Assembly (NCBI GenBank): GCA_937930305.1
Contig: CALGLE010000013.1
Coordinates: 1 to 64,000 of the forward strand
DNA length: 64,000 nucleotides
Reading direction: 5' to 3'
Origin: an uncultured Granulosicoccaceae bacterium
GTDB taxonomy: Bacteria; Pseudomonadota; Gammaproteobacteria; Granulosicoccales; Granulosicoccaceae
Part shown: positions 36,489 to 45,352 of the stretch, piece by piece
Numbering within the stretch: the first letter of the stretch is position 1
Layout of the letters: each line of letters begins with the position of its first letter
The notes under the pieces: generated by a model
Database searches by the model: none
What the model saw: the letters and a program-made list of their open reading frames with translations, nothing else
Told to the model about the DNA's origin: nothing
Position numbers and translations under genes: made by a program

Positions 36489-37862
36489 TCATGCCTTCGA
36501 CATACCCATGTCTTTCGTGACAGCTAAAATACTGTCTTCTAAGATCTCACCGGTGGTTTGAATTTGTTCGGGTGTCATGATCAACGTAGGAGACAAGATC
36601 AAACTGTTACCTAGCGGCCGTGCAATTAAACCTCGATCTTGGGCCGCTTTTGCCACTTTGTTGCCAATTTCTATTTTCTTATCAAATGGCGTCTTATCGC
36701 TTTTGTCTTTAACCAACTCAATGCCCATCATGAAGTGACTGCCTCGCACTTCACCCACGATGTCGAGTTTGTTTAAGTCCCTTAATGTGTTTTCAAACAG
36801 CTTGCCCGTTGTTCGTACCCGTTCCGGCAATTTCTCTTTCTCCATCACCGCTATGTTTGCTAAACCCACAGCGGATGCTGCGGGGTGGCCGGAGTAAGTA
36901 AAGCCGTGTAGAAATTGTTCACCTGGCTCGGATATAACGTCATAAATATCATCAGAAATGATCGTAGCAGAAAGCGGTTGGTAGCCAGAGGTTAATCCTT
37001 TAGCGGTTGTTATAATGTCTGGTTCAATACCAAACACATCTTTGGACGTAAAGAAATGACCCAAGCGTCCAAACGCCGTCACGACTTCATCAGAGATATA
37101 TTTAATGTCGTTGGCCTGGCAAATGGCCTGCATTTTTATGTGGTAGCTGTCTGGCGGAACGATGACACCACCGGCACCCATAATAGGTTCAGCAATGAAT
37201 GCGGCGATATTTTCCGCGCCAATGCGGGCGATATTTTGTTCTAAGTCCAACAACAACGCATCCAGGAATTCTTCTTCGCTCATCCCTTCCCCTTCACGCC
37301 AATAATGCGGAGAGCGAAGGTGATGCACCAAATCGTTAGCGCCAGTCCAACACTCTGAGTAAGCTGGCGTCGTCATCGCAATGGAGAGGTAAGTGGATCC
37401 GTGATACGCACCAATTCGGCTCAGCACAAGACGTTTTTCGGGCTTACCCAAGCGATTATAGTAGTGGTGCAAAATACGAATGGCCGAATCATTAGCGGCC
37501 GATCCCGAATTGGCAAAATACACATGGTTAAGATTTGGCGGCGCCAGTGAGGTAATTTTCTCAGCGAGTGCTGCGGCACTAGGGTGCGTAAAGTTGTAGA
37601 AGGTAGAGTAATAGTCCAAGGTGCTTAGTTGTTCGGTGACGGCATTGATGAGCTCCTGACGCCCATGCCCGATGTTCACGCACCACAACCCAGCAATACC
37701 ATCGATAAGTTCGTTACCCTCACCGTCGTAAACGTAGGCACCTTGTGCGCGGTTGATAACGGTGCGCGCCTCATTCTGCTTCAAGGCGTCTAAATCGGCA
37801 AACGACTGGACCAAATGCTCGTCAGCGATTAGAACATCGTTCGTGGATGGGCTCTTACCCAT
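36489..37862 (-). CDS. class III aminotransferase, putrescine/polyamine-pyruvate type (SpuC-like)
   Basis: This 457-residue PLP enzyme (ATG at 37862 chosen; another ATG 9 bases upstream is possible) has the class III plan: GIAGLWCVNIGHGRQEL, YFANSGSAANDSAIRI, AEPIMGAGGVIVPP, the aspartate in YISDEVVTAFGRLG and the PLP lysine in ITTAKGLTSGYQPLSA. These blocks are characteristic of omega-amine:pyruvate aminotransferases such as SpuC. It would transfer an amino group from putrescine, cadaverine or spermidine to pyruvate. Location immediately before the polyamine importer genes on the same strand supports that role. Beta-alanine:pyruvate transamination is an alternative. Confidence 0.87.
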   Translation of the reverse strand: MGKSPSTNDVLIADEHLVQSFADLDALKQNEARTVINRAQGAYVYDGEGNELIDGIAGLWCVNIGHGRQELINAVTEQLSTLDYYSTFYNFTHPSAAALAEKITSLAPPNLNHVYFANSGSAANDSAIRILHHYYNRLGKPEKRLVLSRIGAYHGSTYLSIAMTTPAYSECWTGANDLVHHLRSPHYWREGEGMSEEEFLDALLLDLEQNIARIGAENIAAFIAEPIMGAGGVIVPPDSYHIKMQAICQANDIKYISDEVVTAFGRLGHFFTSKDVFGIEPDIITTAKGLTSGYQPLSATIISDDIYDVISEPGEQFLHGFTYSGHPAASAVGLANIAVMEKEKLPERVRTTGKLFENTLRDLNKLDIVGEVRGSHFMMGIELVKDKSDKTPFDKKIEIGNKVAKAAQDRGLIARPLGNSLILSPTLIMTPEQIQTTGEILEDSILAVTKDMGMSKA

Positions 37863-38036
37863 GAAAGGCACCTCAATTGGTCAAGACGATGATTAAAAGC
37901 GAAACAATTGACGCTGGCCTGGTCGCAGGTGTGGGCTCTTAAACTGGGTTCATCCTACAATAGGGAGTGATTTACAGGCAATAGGCAAGTAATAACAGGG
38001 CACCGTGGCACCAGGACATCAGCTCTCTCACAGCCG

Positions 38037-39311
38037 CTAGCCGAATATATCTTGGGTGATACCATCGTACCAACCCAGAGACTCAGCAAAAGTTGCCTTT
38101 CTAACCATTGCATCGTCATCAACCTGGCTGATGAAATTGGACGTACTTTCGATTTTCCCATCTATAGAGGCATATTGAGCACCCACTTTTACGCCATCAT
38201 CGGTGCCAATCATGCTCCAACAGGTATTGGAGTATCTAGCAGGGAACGTCCTGGCTGCGATGGTGTCGCCTAAGATGACCATTGCCGCCACTTTGGCTTG
38301 GCTGTTCGCTGAGAAAGCCGATTTAGGCATCGCACCCGCCACGCTGGCATCACCAATAATGAAGATATTTTCGTCCACGACGGATCGCATCGAATCACTG
38401 TCGATTTCACAGTAGCCCGATTCGTTGACGAGCTCAGCTTGATGAGCAATGGCCCCTGCTTGCTGCTTTGGAATGATGTTTAGCAACGTGCCTTCAAAGG
38501 TATCGAAATCGGTTTCAATCGTACCTGCATCAACATCCACACCCAAGACGCCGCCGTGGATATCAGGACCAATCCACTCGATCACGCCGGGATAGTGATT
38601 TTCCCAACCGGCGGTAAATAAACCCTGCTTGGAAAATTTAGGTTTGGGATCAATAATTGTTATCGTGCTGTTTGTCATGCCTTTGTTTTTGAATAGATGC
38701 GCCATCATGGACACTCTTTCATAAGGCCCGGGTGGGCAACGATACGGATTGGGTGGTGCAAGCATCAGCACATTGTCACCGTTACTCAGCGCATCCAGTT
38801 TGTCTTTTAATAATTTTGTTTGCGGGCCCGCCTGCCAAGCATGAGGCGCAATTTCTGCCGCTTGTTCAGAATAACCTGGAACACTATCAAACAATAAATC
38901 TATGCCTGGGGACAACACCAGTCGATCATAAGCAATGGAACTTCCATCCTCCAGCTTAACCATTTTTGCAGAACGATCAATTTCTGTGGCATACGCTTGG
39001 ACAATGTTTATGTCGTAGTCATTGGCCAGGGTGTCGTAGCGATGCGTTATGGAATCGTATTCTCTAACACCACCGAGATAAAGATTTGAAAAAAAACAGG
39101 TGGTGTAGGTTTCAGAATTTTCGATCAGGGTAATGTCTACCGCGCCTTTGCTGTTCATCGCTAAATAACGAGCGGCAGTCGCCCCGCCCGCACCTCCCCC
39201 CACCACAACCACTTTGGGTTTTGCTTGCCCCATCGCTTTGATGGGCATCGTCAGTGCTGCAGCACTTAAGCCTAAGACTCCAGCAAACTGCCTTCTTGTT
39301 AAACCGCTCAT
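38037..39311 (-). CDS. flavocytochrome c sulfide dehydrogenase-type flavoprotein subunit (FccB/SoxF-like)
   Basis: This 424-residue protein begins with a Tat-type leader (TRRQFAGVLGLSAAALTMP) and an FAD-binding motif KVVVVGGGAGGATAARYL. The cysteine that binds FAD covalently in FccB is matched in TYTTCFFSN. The redox-active cysteines are matched in NPYRCPPGPYERVSM and YSNTCWSMIG. The C-terminal FCSD domain is complete. FccB oxidises sulfide in the periplasm and passes electrons to a c-type cytochrome, FccA. Directly upstream, at 39336-39551, lies only a decayed cytochrome remnant. The flavoprotein may use another cytochrome, or act on a different thiol or persulfide. Confidence 0.87.
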   Translation of the reverse strand: MSGLTRRQFAGVLGLSAAALTMPIKAMGQAKPKVVVVGGGAGGATAARYLAMNSKGAVDITLIENSETYTTCFFSNLYLGGVREYDSITHRYDTLANDYDINIVQAYATEIDRSAKMVKLEDGSSIAYDRLVLSPGIDLLFDSVPGYSEQAAEIAPHAWQAGPQTKLLKDKLDALSNGDNVLMLAPPNPYRCPPGPYERVSMMAHLFKNKGMTNSTITIIDPKPKFSKQGLFTAGWENHYPGVIEWIGPDIHGGVLGVDVDAGTIETDFDTFEGTLLNIIPKQQAGAIAHQAELVNESGYCEIDSDSMRSVVDENIFIIGDASVAGAMPKSAFSANSQAKVAAMVILGDTIAARTFPARYSNTCWSMIGTDDGVKVGAQYASIDGKIESTSNFISQVDDDAMVRKATFAESLGWYDGITQDIFG

Positions 39312-39335
39312 CGTCCGATTCCTTTTTGTGCTTAT

Positions 39336-39551
39336 CTATTGACGACTGAAATATAAAGCGAGAGCCCCTATTTCCTCATCACCCATCGAGCTCGCCACCG
39401 ATATCATCGTCTCGTTAGATCGGATTTTCTCAATTGTACTGCCTGTGCACAAGGTGTGAGCACGGGTGGTTCGGTAGCGCTGATCGTTGTGCTCAGTTGA
39501 TGCTTCTGCTGGCTCATTGCCGAGAGCGGCAGTGTCTAAAACGAACGAACA
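39336..39551 (-). pseudogene. C-terminal remnant of a class I cytochrome c (FccA-like)
   Basis: Reading the minus strand, an open stretch ends at a TAG (39338-39336) just 24 bases upstream of the flavoprotein gene. Its last 20-odd residues, RSNETMISVASSMGDEEIG and then ALALYFSRQ, match the C-terminal helix of cytochrome c4/FccA-type proteins, including the axial-methionine region and the terminal AxYF block. There is no ATG before ETMIS, no CXXCH heme motif (only a TLCTGS relic), and a stop closes the frame upstream. Much of the gene, including the heme-binding part, appears deleted. It is too short for standard gene calling. Confidence 0.7.
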
Positions 39552-39770
39552 TCACTTAGACGGATACACGAACAATAGTTGCACCGCACAGGTTAGTTCA
39601 CCTCATCCAATATCGTCGTAAATCACGCCCATGACGACCTCAGATGACTGATTCGCTGTGGTGACATACGCCCTACTTGTGATTTGGTTTATCAAATACG
39701 CCGCACTATGCCCGACTACTGTCTTGGACAGCCGGAAATGAATGAGCAGCTCAAAGCCAACAATGCCTGG
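39552..39770. other. intergenic region, no gene seen
   Basis: Both strands are broken by stops. I see no promoter, hairpin or RNA that I can support. Older cytochrome sequence may have decayed here, but I could not recognise any. Confidence 0.4.
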
Positions 39771-40211
39771 TCAGGATTCAGCACCCACCATCTCGTTTAT
39801 CTCTAACAGATTCATCGACGGGTCATAACAGTACAGATGACGCATGCCAGGTATGGCAAAGGTACCGGTCAGAGAATATGGGATACCAGCAGCTTCCAGC
39901 CGTTGAACAACAGCATCTAGATCGGTCACCTGCAAAGCCACATGGCCCCCTATCGAGGGGTTGTGATCAAGTTGATTTTTTCTAGCAAATTCTGGATCGG
40001 GCCGTATGAGATGTAACCCCGCGTTCTCACCTTGGCTCATTGTGGTCGCTGGAAAAACCGTCAGCTTACGCGTGTCGGAGCTGATATGACCCACTTGTTC
40101 CGCGGGTGGAAACACCCAGCTGCCTTCTGACATACCAATGATTTCAGAATAAAACCTGGCCGATGCTCTCACATCGTTGGCGGGAAGGTTAACGTGATGA
40201 ATAGTGACCAT
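39771..40211 (-). CDS. VOC (glyoxalase/dioxygenase-fold) family protein
   Basis: This 146-residue cytoplasmic protein has the paired beta-alpha-beta-beta-beta layout of the VOC superfamily. MVTIHHVNLPANDVRASARFYSEIIGM opens the first module (metal His in HHVNL), GGHVALQVTDLDAVVQRLEAAGIPY opens the second, and MRHLYCYDPSMNLLEINE closes it with the metal-binding glutamate. Such proteins include glyoxalase I, fosfomycin resistance proteins and extradiol dioxygenases. Length fits a single-chain glyoxalase-like protein. No operon partner points to a function. Confidence 0.82.
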   Translation of the reverse strand: MVTIHHVNLPANDVRASARFYSEIIGMSEGSWVFPPAEQVGHISSDTRKLTVFPATTMSQGENAGLHLIRPDPEFARKNQLDHNPSIGGHVALQVTDLDAVVQRLEAAGIPYSLTGTFAIPGMRHLYCYDPSMNLLEINEMVGAES

Positions 40212-40268
40212 GATATTTTAGGCTCAAGATAGTTTGCGCGATCTCACCCAGAGCTTAGGCCAAATCCG

Positions 40269-40553
40269 ATGACAACGACTCCCTATCAACCTATTGATTG
40301 CCAGCTGTACGATTATCTCGAAATCGCCTGTATGGATGCTTACGACATCCAGGTAACGTTGCGCGAGGGACAAACGGTGCGTGGCAAAGCATCCACCACA
40401 GAAACTCGTAAGGACGGTGAGTATTTAATCATCAATACAGCGTCTGGTACTGAATCTGTGCGCTTAGATCAACTAATGACATTGGATGTGGAATCTGAGG
40501 CTAGACGTTTCGATTCTGTTTCCTTCCTTGATAAGGGACAAATCGATCAGTAA
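40269..40553 (+). CDS. rof: Rho-binding antiterminator (Rof/YaeO family)
   Basis: This 94-residue protein matches Rof: TPYQPIDCQLYDYLEIACMDAYDIQVTLREGQTVRGKAS, then EYLIINTASGTESVRLDQL, parallel to E. coli YQPINCDDYDNLELAC and EYLVVE...LRLDKI. Rof has an Sm-like fold and binds the Rho hexamer, reducing Rho-dependent termination. The gene is single, and is divergent from the VOC gene with 57 bases between starts. Length is close to the E. coli protein (84-86 residues). Confidence 0.88.
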   Translation: MTTTPYQPIDCQLYDYLEIACMDAYDIQVTLREGQTVRGKASTTETRKDGEYLIINTASGTESVRLDQLMTLDVESEARRFDSVSFLDKGQIDQ

Positions 40554-40606
40554 CAATTCCATTCCGGGTACAGCAAAAACGACCCGAATGTCAGGGCCTT
40601 TAACCT

Positions 40607-41479
40607 TTAAGAACATCGACTCACTATTTTTTCAACGAGCAGTTTTGCGGCCTTGAATTCATCATCTCGCGCTTTAAGCGATTCAGACATTCGAAACAAG
40701 GCTTTCCACAGTGCCCAGGCACGCGCCCTATTCCAAGTGGCATCGTCGAAACAAAGTGATGATTGAAAAATATCGCACTCGTGTTCGTCAAAATAGGTCC
40801 AAGCCATGACTAAATCGCAGGCTGGATCGCCCACGGCACAACACCCAAAATCAATAACGGCAGAAAGTTGCCCATCAATTGCTAACAGGTTTGACGGTTC
40901 CAAATCGCCATGCACCCACACAGGTTTGGATGTCCACGAGCTCTGTAACGAAGCATTCCAGATAGCGAGTGTTTTCTCAGTACATACTTCATCAGACAGG
41001 AGCCGAATGTAGGCTCTTGTGTCCTGGTCATACGTGAATAGGCTGCCACCACGAAAAAAATTGTGTAAGCCAGGCTGTGGCCCATCGGTGGAATCCACCT
41101 GATGAAGTTCTCCTAAGAATCGACTGAGTGATTGCGCCAACTTTACCGGCTCAACAATCGAACTTGATTCGACATCAGTACCTTCACGCCACTCATAGAT
41201 TGACCACACCCAAGGGTAGCCATGCCCAGGTTCACCCTGTTCGACGACGTGCGGGATTGGGGTTGATAGATGATTGGCTAGATACGGCAGCCATCGTTGC
41301 TCTTTTTGTACTTGCGGTGCATAGGATTCTGCGCTGGGCATTCTCACTAAAAGTTGTTCACCCAGCCTGAATGTTCGATTATCCCATCCACTGCGCGCAA
41401 CGGCTTCAATGTCCAACTTGGACCACTGTGGGAATTGTTCATCGATCAATTGACGAACAAGTGCTGGTTGAATATCCAT
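40607..41479 (-). CDS. APH-fold phosphotransferase (aminoglycoside phosphotransferase family)
   Basis: This 290-residue protein has the APH kinase fold: GWDNRTFRLGEQLLVRMPS (nucleotide loop with lysine/arginine position), the catalytic Brenner motif WVHGDLEPSNLL and the metal-binding VIDFGCCAVGDPACDLVMAW. Members phosphorylate aminoglycosides, macrolides, choline, homoserine and other alcohols. Blocks such as SAESYAPQVQKEQRWLP and VWSIYEWREGTDV are common in environmental relatives that need not confer resistance. It stands alone between Rof and a small unknown gene on the same strand. Substrate unknown. Confidence 0.85.
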   Translation of the reverse strand: MDIQPALVRQLIDEQFPQWSKLDIEAVARSGWDNRTFRLGEQLLVRMPSAESYAPQVQKEQRWLPYLANHLSTPIPHVVEQGEPGHGYPWVWSIYEWREGTDVESSSIVEPVKLAQSLSRFLGELHQVDSTDGPQPGLHNFFRGGSLFTYDQDTRAYIRLLSDEVCTEKTLAIWNASLQSSWTSKPVWVHGDLEPSNLLAIDGQLSAVIDFGCCAVGDPACDLVMAWTYFDEHECDIFQSSLCFDDATWNRARAWALWKALFRMSESLKARDDEFKAAKLLVEKIVSRCS

Positions 41480-41521
41480 TCATGTGCATTTGTGCGGGTG
41501 CAGAGACAGTATACGGATTCC

Positions 41522-41842
41522 TTACCGATACTTTTCTATGTGTTTTACGATGTCCTGCGTTGAAAGCTGAGCTTCTGGAAAATCTCCCCAAGTTGGCCAT
41601 ACGTGCCAAAGCCCTTGCGCCTCTATCAGCTTGACGACGCCAATTGATTTTTTGATTTTAGCGGCGAGCCGAATGGAGTCATCGTGAATGCAAGTTTTCT
41701 TTAAAACAATGTGCTCTGAGGTTTCAACTAAGCGAGCGCTTTCTTCCCAAGCAAGTCGTTTGTCTTCGATCGGTGTGTTATCCAAAGAATCGCGAACAAG
41801 GGAAGATTTTATTTTTTTTGCTTGTTCGCTTAATTCACTCAA
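41522..41842 (-). CDS. small hypothetical protein
   Basis: This 106-residue frame starts with ATG and is not recognised. It is hydrophilic and mostly helical in character, with no signal peptide or membrane span. The N-terminal half is rich in Lys/Glu; the C-terminal half contains IGVVKLIEAQGLWHVWPTWGDFPEAQLSTQDIVKHIEKYR, a tryptophan-rich stretch. It ends 42 bases before the APH-fold kinase start on the same strand, so the two may be co-transcribed. Its length and a credible start favour a real gene, but support is limited. Confidence 0.55.
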   Translation of the reverse strand: MSELSEQAKKIKSSLVRDSLDNTPIEDKRLAWEESARLVETSEHIVLKKTCIHDDSIRLAAKIKKSIGVVKLIEAQGLWHVWPTWGDFPEAQLSTQDIVKHIEKYR

Positions 41843-41939
41843 GGTAATTTTATAAGTCCGGTTAGTTCAATGCCTCCAATAGCGACTAGACGTTCGTGAG
41901 CATTAAATAGAATGTATCTCAAATTTAATACAGCCGGTT

Positions 41940-43277
41940 CTATTGATCAAGCTGAATATGAAGAAACTTAACTGAATATCCGTCCCAGTCGATTGGGCCA
42001 AAATTACAATCGGGTCGCTCCCCGATGGTCCAAGTCAAGGTATTTTCACCCGGTAGTACATGGTCCCTATTTAATGCAATTCGAAAGCTTTTCCAATCGC
42101 TGCTATAGCAGTTATCCTTGTCGTACTCGTAGGGGTTTACGACTTGATTGGGTTGCCCATTCACACTGAGCAGTACTTGACCTCGCTTAGGGTTGTGTAG
42201 TTGCCCGAACAGCACGGGGTTATTACTGATTTCCTCGGGCAGTTGTACGGTGGTTGTTTGCGATTCACCGATTTGTCGATTTCCGTTCGCTTGTAAATAA
42301 ATTAAATCATTGGCTGGGTAAGACTCATAGCGTGAACCGATGGGTCCGTTAAAACGAATATTATCCCAGTGAAATGTGTAGGTATCGAAATTGCCGTCTT
42401 TTTGTGGTGTGTAGGCGTGAGTTTTAAAAACGACTAAACCTTTGGTAAATGGAAGCCCGCCAGGCACCGGAACCTTAAACCAATCGAATGTCCCTTGAGC
42501 TGTTTTTATACCCCATGAAATAGTGTCATCGTCAATGCGTATTTTCATGGTACGACGAATTCTTCGATCCACTAAGGCAGGGTCACTGGGATGTAAGTCG
42601 CCCCAATAGGCCCAATCCCATTGGCCAAATTGCCTTTTTTCGACAATCAGCCCATCGGATTGCGCATCACGTCCGCCCACATTGACTTGCCTGACTAACT
42701 CTCGAAATTGCAAAACGATACGATCCTCAGGATAATTTTCATCGATGGCGGCCCAGGCGGGGCCAGCTGCAACTTTTAATTGATCTCTTGGCACGATCAT
42801 AATTTCCCACCAATGGCGCTGACGATGCCCTTCGTTTACGTTGACATCGAACATCAGCTCTCCACCATCAGAGAAATCAAATTCCTGCTTTGGCCAAAAG
42901 GCTGAAATCGAATAAGGTGAAACATCCCCCATTGATGACATCATGTGGTTTTTACAAATGAAAAAACTGGAATCTGGGGTGAATCCGTTATCCGCTTGTG
43001 AGGTGTACACATCGTGCTGGGGTATCGCACTGGCGGCGGGATTCGGTCCAGCGCAGTTCAGGGCATGATCAGCCGCATAGGGCTGAAAATTCTTTGTGAA
43101 GTGTTCTTTTGGGTGTGTGCGATGGGTAACCACATAGTCCATGGTTTGAGGTAGCAGCGTTTGCGACGGTGCTGATGGGTCTCCGTCGAACCCTTCTGAA
43201 AACGCCCAAGGAGCTGCATGAGCCACAGTGGCAGCATTCAAACCTACGAGAGCAAAAAATATCATAACGCTTTTCAT
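41940..43277 (-). CDS. secreted beta-sandwich protein of unknown function
   Basis: This 445-residue protein starts at the ATG at 43277, giving a signal peptide MKSVMIFFALVGLNAATVAHA; an earlier ATG would add 33 residues before the leader. The mature part looks like a concanavalin/jelly-roll fold: GELMFDVNVNEGHRQRHWWEIMIVP, RTMKIRIDDDTISWGIKT and the closing strand YTFHWDNIRFNGP. A second beta-rich segment (about 330-445) resembles a carbohydrate-binding module. No GH16-type ExDxxE catalytic motif is visible, so it may bind rather than cut glycans. It is divergent from the kinase gene at 43720, across a 442-base regulatory region, and is the likely output of that system. Confidence 0.7.
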   Translation of the reverse strand: MKSVMIFFALVGLNAATVAHAAPWAFSEGFDGDPSAPSQTLLPQTMDYVVTHRTHPKEHFTKNFQPYAADHALNCAGPNPAASAIPQHDVYTSQADNGFTPDSSFFICKNHMMSSMGDVSPYSISAFWPKQEFDFSDGGELMFDVNVNEGHRQRHWWEIMIVPRDQLKVAAGPAWAAIDENYPEDRIVLQFRELVRQVNVGGRDAQSDGLIVEKRQFGQWDWAYWGDLHPSDPALVDRRIRRTMKIRIDDDTISWGIKTAQGTFDWFKVPVPGGLPFTKGLVVFKTHAYTPQKDGNFDTYTFHWDNIRFNGPIGSRYESYPANDLIYLQANGNRQIGESQTTTVQLPEEISNNPVLFGQLHNPKRGQVLLSVNGQPNQVVNPYEYDKDNCYSSDWKSFRIALNRDHVLPGENTLTWTIGERPDCNFGPIDWDGYSVKFLHIQLDQ

Positions 43278-43719
43278 ATGTTCGTAAAGAGCGCTCGGAT
43301 TTGAAGGGATACGTTTTGTGTAGAGCGCTGTGGTCGGTTTATTACCTATAACCAAATCGCGAGTGGTCCAGTTCATGGTATTGCTCCCAAAAGATGCTTG
43401 TGTGGTATCACTTCATGACAGTTCATGAATGCATGGGTCAAACTATGCTCGACTGTGGTTAAAGTTAACAGATCGTTTACGGGGCGAAATGGGGTTGATT
43501 GCGTAGTTCGTTACTCGCTAGTAATGTCCATTCCAGTAACTTTACTTGACGTTCATGCAACTGCATTGCAAGTAAGTATCTGATCCCAGTGATGTATTTA
43601 AAGTGACGGTGAGAACAGAACGTTTTGCGTCAATTCCAATTTGTAAGTCAATTGCAATGTTTATTAATTTTCAAACGATATAGTTAGTGGTCTGCAAAAC
43701 ACGACGTTAGGCATTTCTT
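43278..43719. promoter_or_regulatory. large divergent regulatory region with direct repeats
   Basis: This 442-base gap separates the secreted-protein gene and the kinase gene. It holds a 12-base direct repeat with one mismatch (GTCAATTCCAAT at 43629-43640, GTCAATTGCAAT at 43647-43658; period 18) close to the kinase start. A TTCATGA repeat with period 10 occurs at 43412-43431, nearer the secreted-protein gene. An imperfect symmetric element lies around 43551-43575. Direct repeats are the usual binding pattern of OmpR-type winged-helix proteins such as the one encoded at 45353. I see no gene here. Confidence 0.55.
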
Positions 43720-45306
43720 TTGAACTCATTCGACCCTGAATTGGCCAAGCTGGCTGGTTTTGAAATAAATGCTGAATCCATCGTGGGTGGACAATCTGTT
43801 GTATACCGAGCTCACTGCGCTAGCACGTCGAATGCTGTGGCATTAAAGGTCTATCACGATAAGGAAAATACGCATCAAGTTCTAAAAGAGGCCGCTGCCC
43901 TAGCCACCCTGAACCACCCTAATTTGGCGAAATTTGTCTCTGTTGGGTATTTCAACGACCAGGCCTACGTAGCCACTGAGTGGGTAGAGGGTGAGCGCCT
44001 TGGCGACGTGATGCGCACACAGGGGCCGCTAACCGTCGATCGAGCGATAGGCATAGCGCGGGCCATGGCGGATGGCTTAAGTGCCGCCCATGAACTCAAC
44101 ATTATTCATGGGGATATTTCTCCAGCCAACGTTTTGATAAGGCCAGACGGTTCACCTGTAATTATAGACTTTGGCTTAGGCCAAACATATAAGTTGACAG
44201 GCGCTACTGCGAAAACCGATACCCTTGGAACGCTTCGGTATGTCGCTCCTGAAATCATCAAAGGTGAAGGTCCGAGCTTCGCCACGGATCAATACGCCTT
44301 AGGCGTTCTGATTTACGAAATGCTCACCGGCACTTGGCCATTCGATTCGCAATGCGATGACCTTATCTTACAAGCTGCGAGTGCCTTACATCATCATCTT
44401 TATTCCAGCGTAGACCCCTTGATTGAAGCCCGTCCAGAGATCAGTGCGCAGCTTGATTCGACGGTTAACAAGGCCATTCACAAGCGACCAGAATGCCGAT
44501 ACGACAGCTTAGCTGCCTTGGAATTGGCTTTACAAGAATCCCCATACTTGGGCAAAAATGCTCGATTAGATCGAACACAGCTCATTCATTTATTACCCGC
44601 TGATGGGGTTCCCTATTCTCAAACACACAGGCGTTACTTCCAAAAAACGACTGCGCTACTTGGGGTTTTTATAGGGTGCATTGTTTGCACAACGCTTTTC
44701 GTTGGGGTGGCTAATACGCAAAGTTCTGTGATTGTTGGCCCTTCGGTTGGTGCATTACAAATGTCGGCTGCTAGCTCTTTTAAGCGGCATTTGCATACGA
44801 TCAATAATCAAGATAGCGCGCGACATCAACGCGCAGTTTCGGCAGGATGTGAAAACCTGATGCCAAACCCAGCGTTTAATTCACCTGTAAAAAACAACTT
44901 TTATCAAGATCCAACTTATCCGGATGTCGTCGAGATCGTTCATATGCCGGCAACGCAAACGTCACCACTCATCCGAGTCGGTGAGAAGAATCGATACGGT
45001 CTTTACGGACAAATAGTACCTATCGATGCCGCTTTGCATTACACATTTACGGTGCACACTTACCCGAGTTCTGGGCTAGAGCACGCGGAATTGATTGTCT
45101 CTTGGCTAGACAAAGACTGGCAGCTGATGAACGATGCGCATCTGAGAATGCGAATTGAACAACACACAGGTCAAGCCGTGTTTGATTCAATCCAAGTGCC
45201 ACAAAACGCGCACTTTGCGGTTCCGTCGGTTTATAAAAACGCATCCGAAGGAACGTTGTTGGTGGACAATCTTGTGTTCACTCAAGCCGGTGGTGACTGC
45301 ACGTGA
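43720..45306 (+). CDS. membrane Ser/Thr protein kinase with extracytoplasmic CBM-like domain
   Basis: This 528-residue protein starts at a TTG with TTAGG upstream. The kinase domain (about 14-275) has K43 (ALKVYH), E57, catalytic loop HGDISPAN (D132, N137), metal D150 in DFG and the APE motif in YVAPE. The catalytic loop is HGD, not HRD, so it is a non-RD kinase, and the glycine loop is degenerate (VGGQSVVY). One membrane helix (about 311-331) follows. The outer domain (about 377-528) starts CENLMPNPAFNSP and ends LLVDNLVFTQAGGDC, like galactose-binding/CBM4-9 folds; its flanking cysteines could pair. The FHA-winged-helix gene follows by 46 bases. A glycan-sensing kinase is the inferred role. 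Confidence 0.85.
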   Translation: MNSFDPELAKLAGFEINAESIVGGQSVVYRAHCASTSNAVALKVYHDKENTHQVLKEAAALATLNHPNLAKFVSVGYFNDQAYVATEWVEGERLGDVMRTQGPLTVDRAIGIARAMADGLSAAHELNIIHGDISPANVLIRPDGSPVIIDFGLGQTYKLTGATAKTDTLGTLRYVAPEIIKGEGPSFATDQYALGVLIYEMLTGTWPFDSQCDDLILQAASALHHHLYSSVDPLIEARPEISAQLDSTVNKAIHKRPECRYDSLAALELALQESPYLGKNARLDRTQLIHLLPADGVPYSQTHRRYFQKTTALLGVFIGCIVCTTLFVGVANTQSSVIVGPSVGALQMSAASSFKRHLHTINNQDSARHQRAVSAGCENLMPNPAFNSPVKNNFYQDPTYPDVVEIVHMPATQTSPLIRVGEKNRYGLYGQIVPIDAALHYTFTVHTYPSSGLEHAELIVSWLDKDWQLMNDAHLRMRIEQHTGQAVFDSIQVPQNAHFAVPSVYKNASEGTLLVDNLVFTQAGGDCT

Positions 45307-45352
45307 GAACGTCGACCAATCCAATCCCATTCATAAACACTAAGGACAGTCG

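Noticed and set aside
40554-40606. Possible terminator after rof
   Set aside because: The arms (CCGGGT and ACCCG) are short and need a bulge. Support is too weak to list.
41940-43277. Secreted protein as an active GH16 glycosidase
   Set aside because: The fold impression fits, but no ExDxxE catalytic motif can be found, so no enzymatic call is made.
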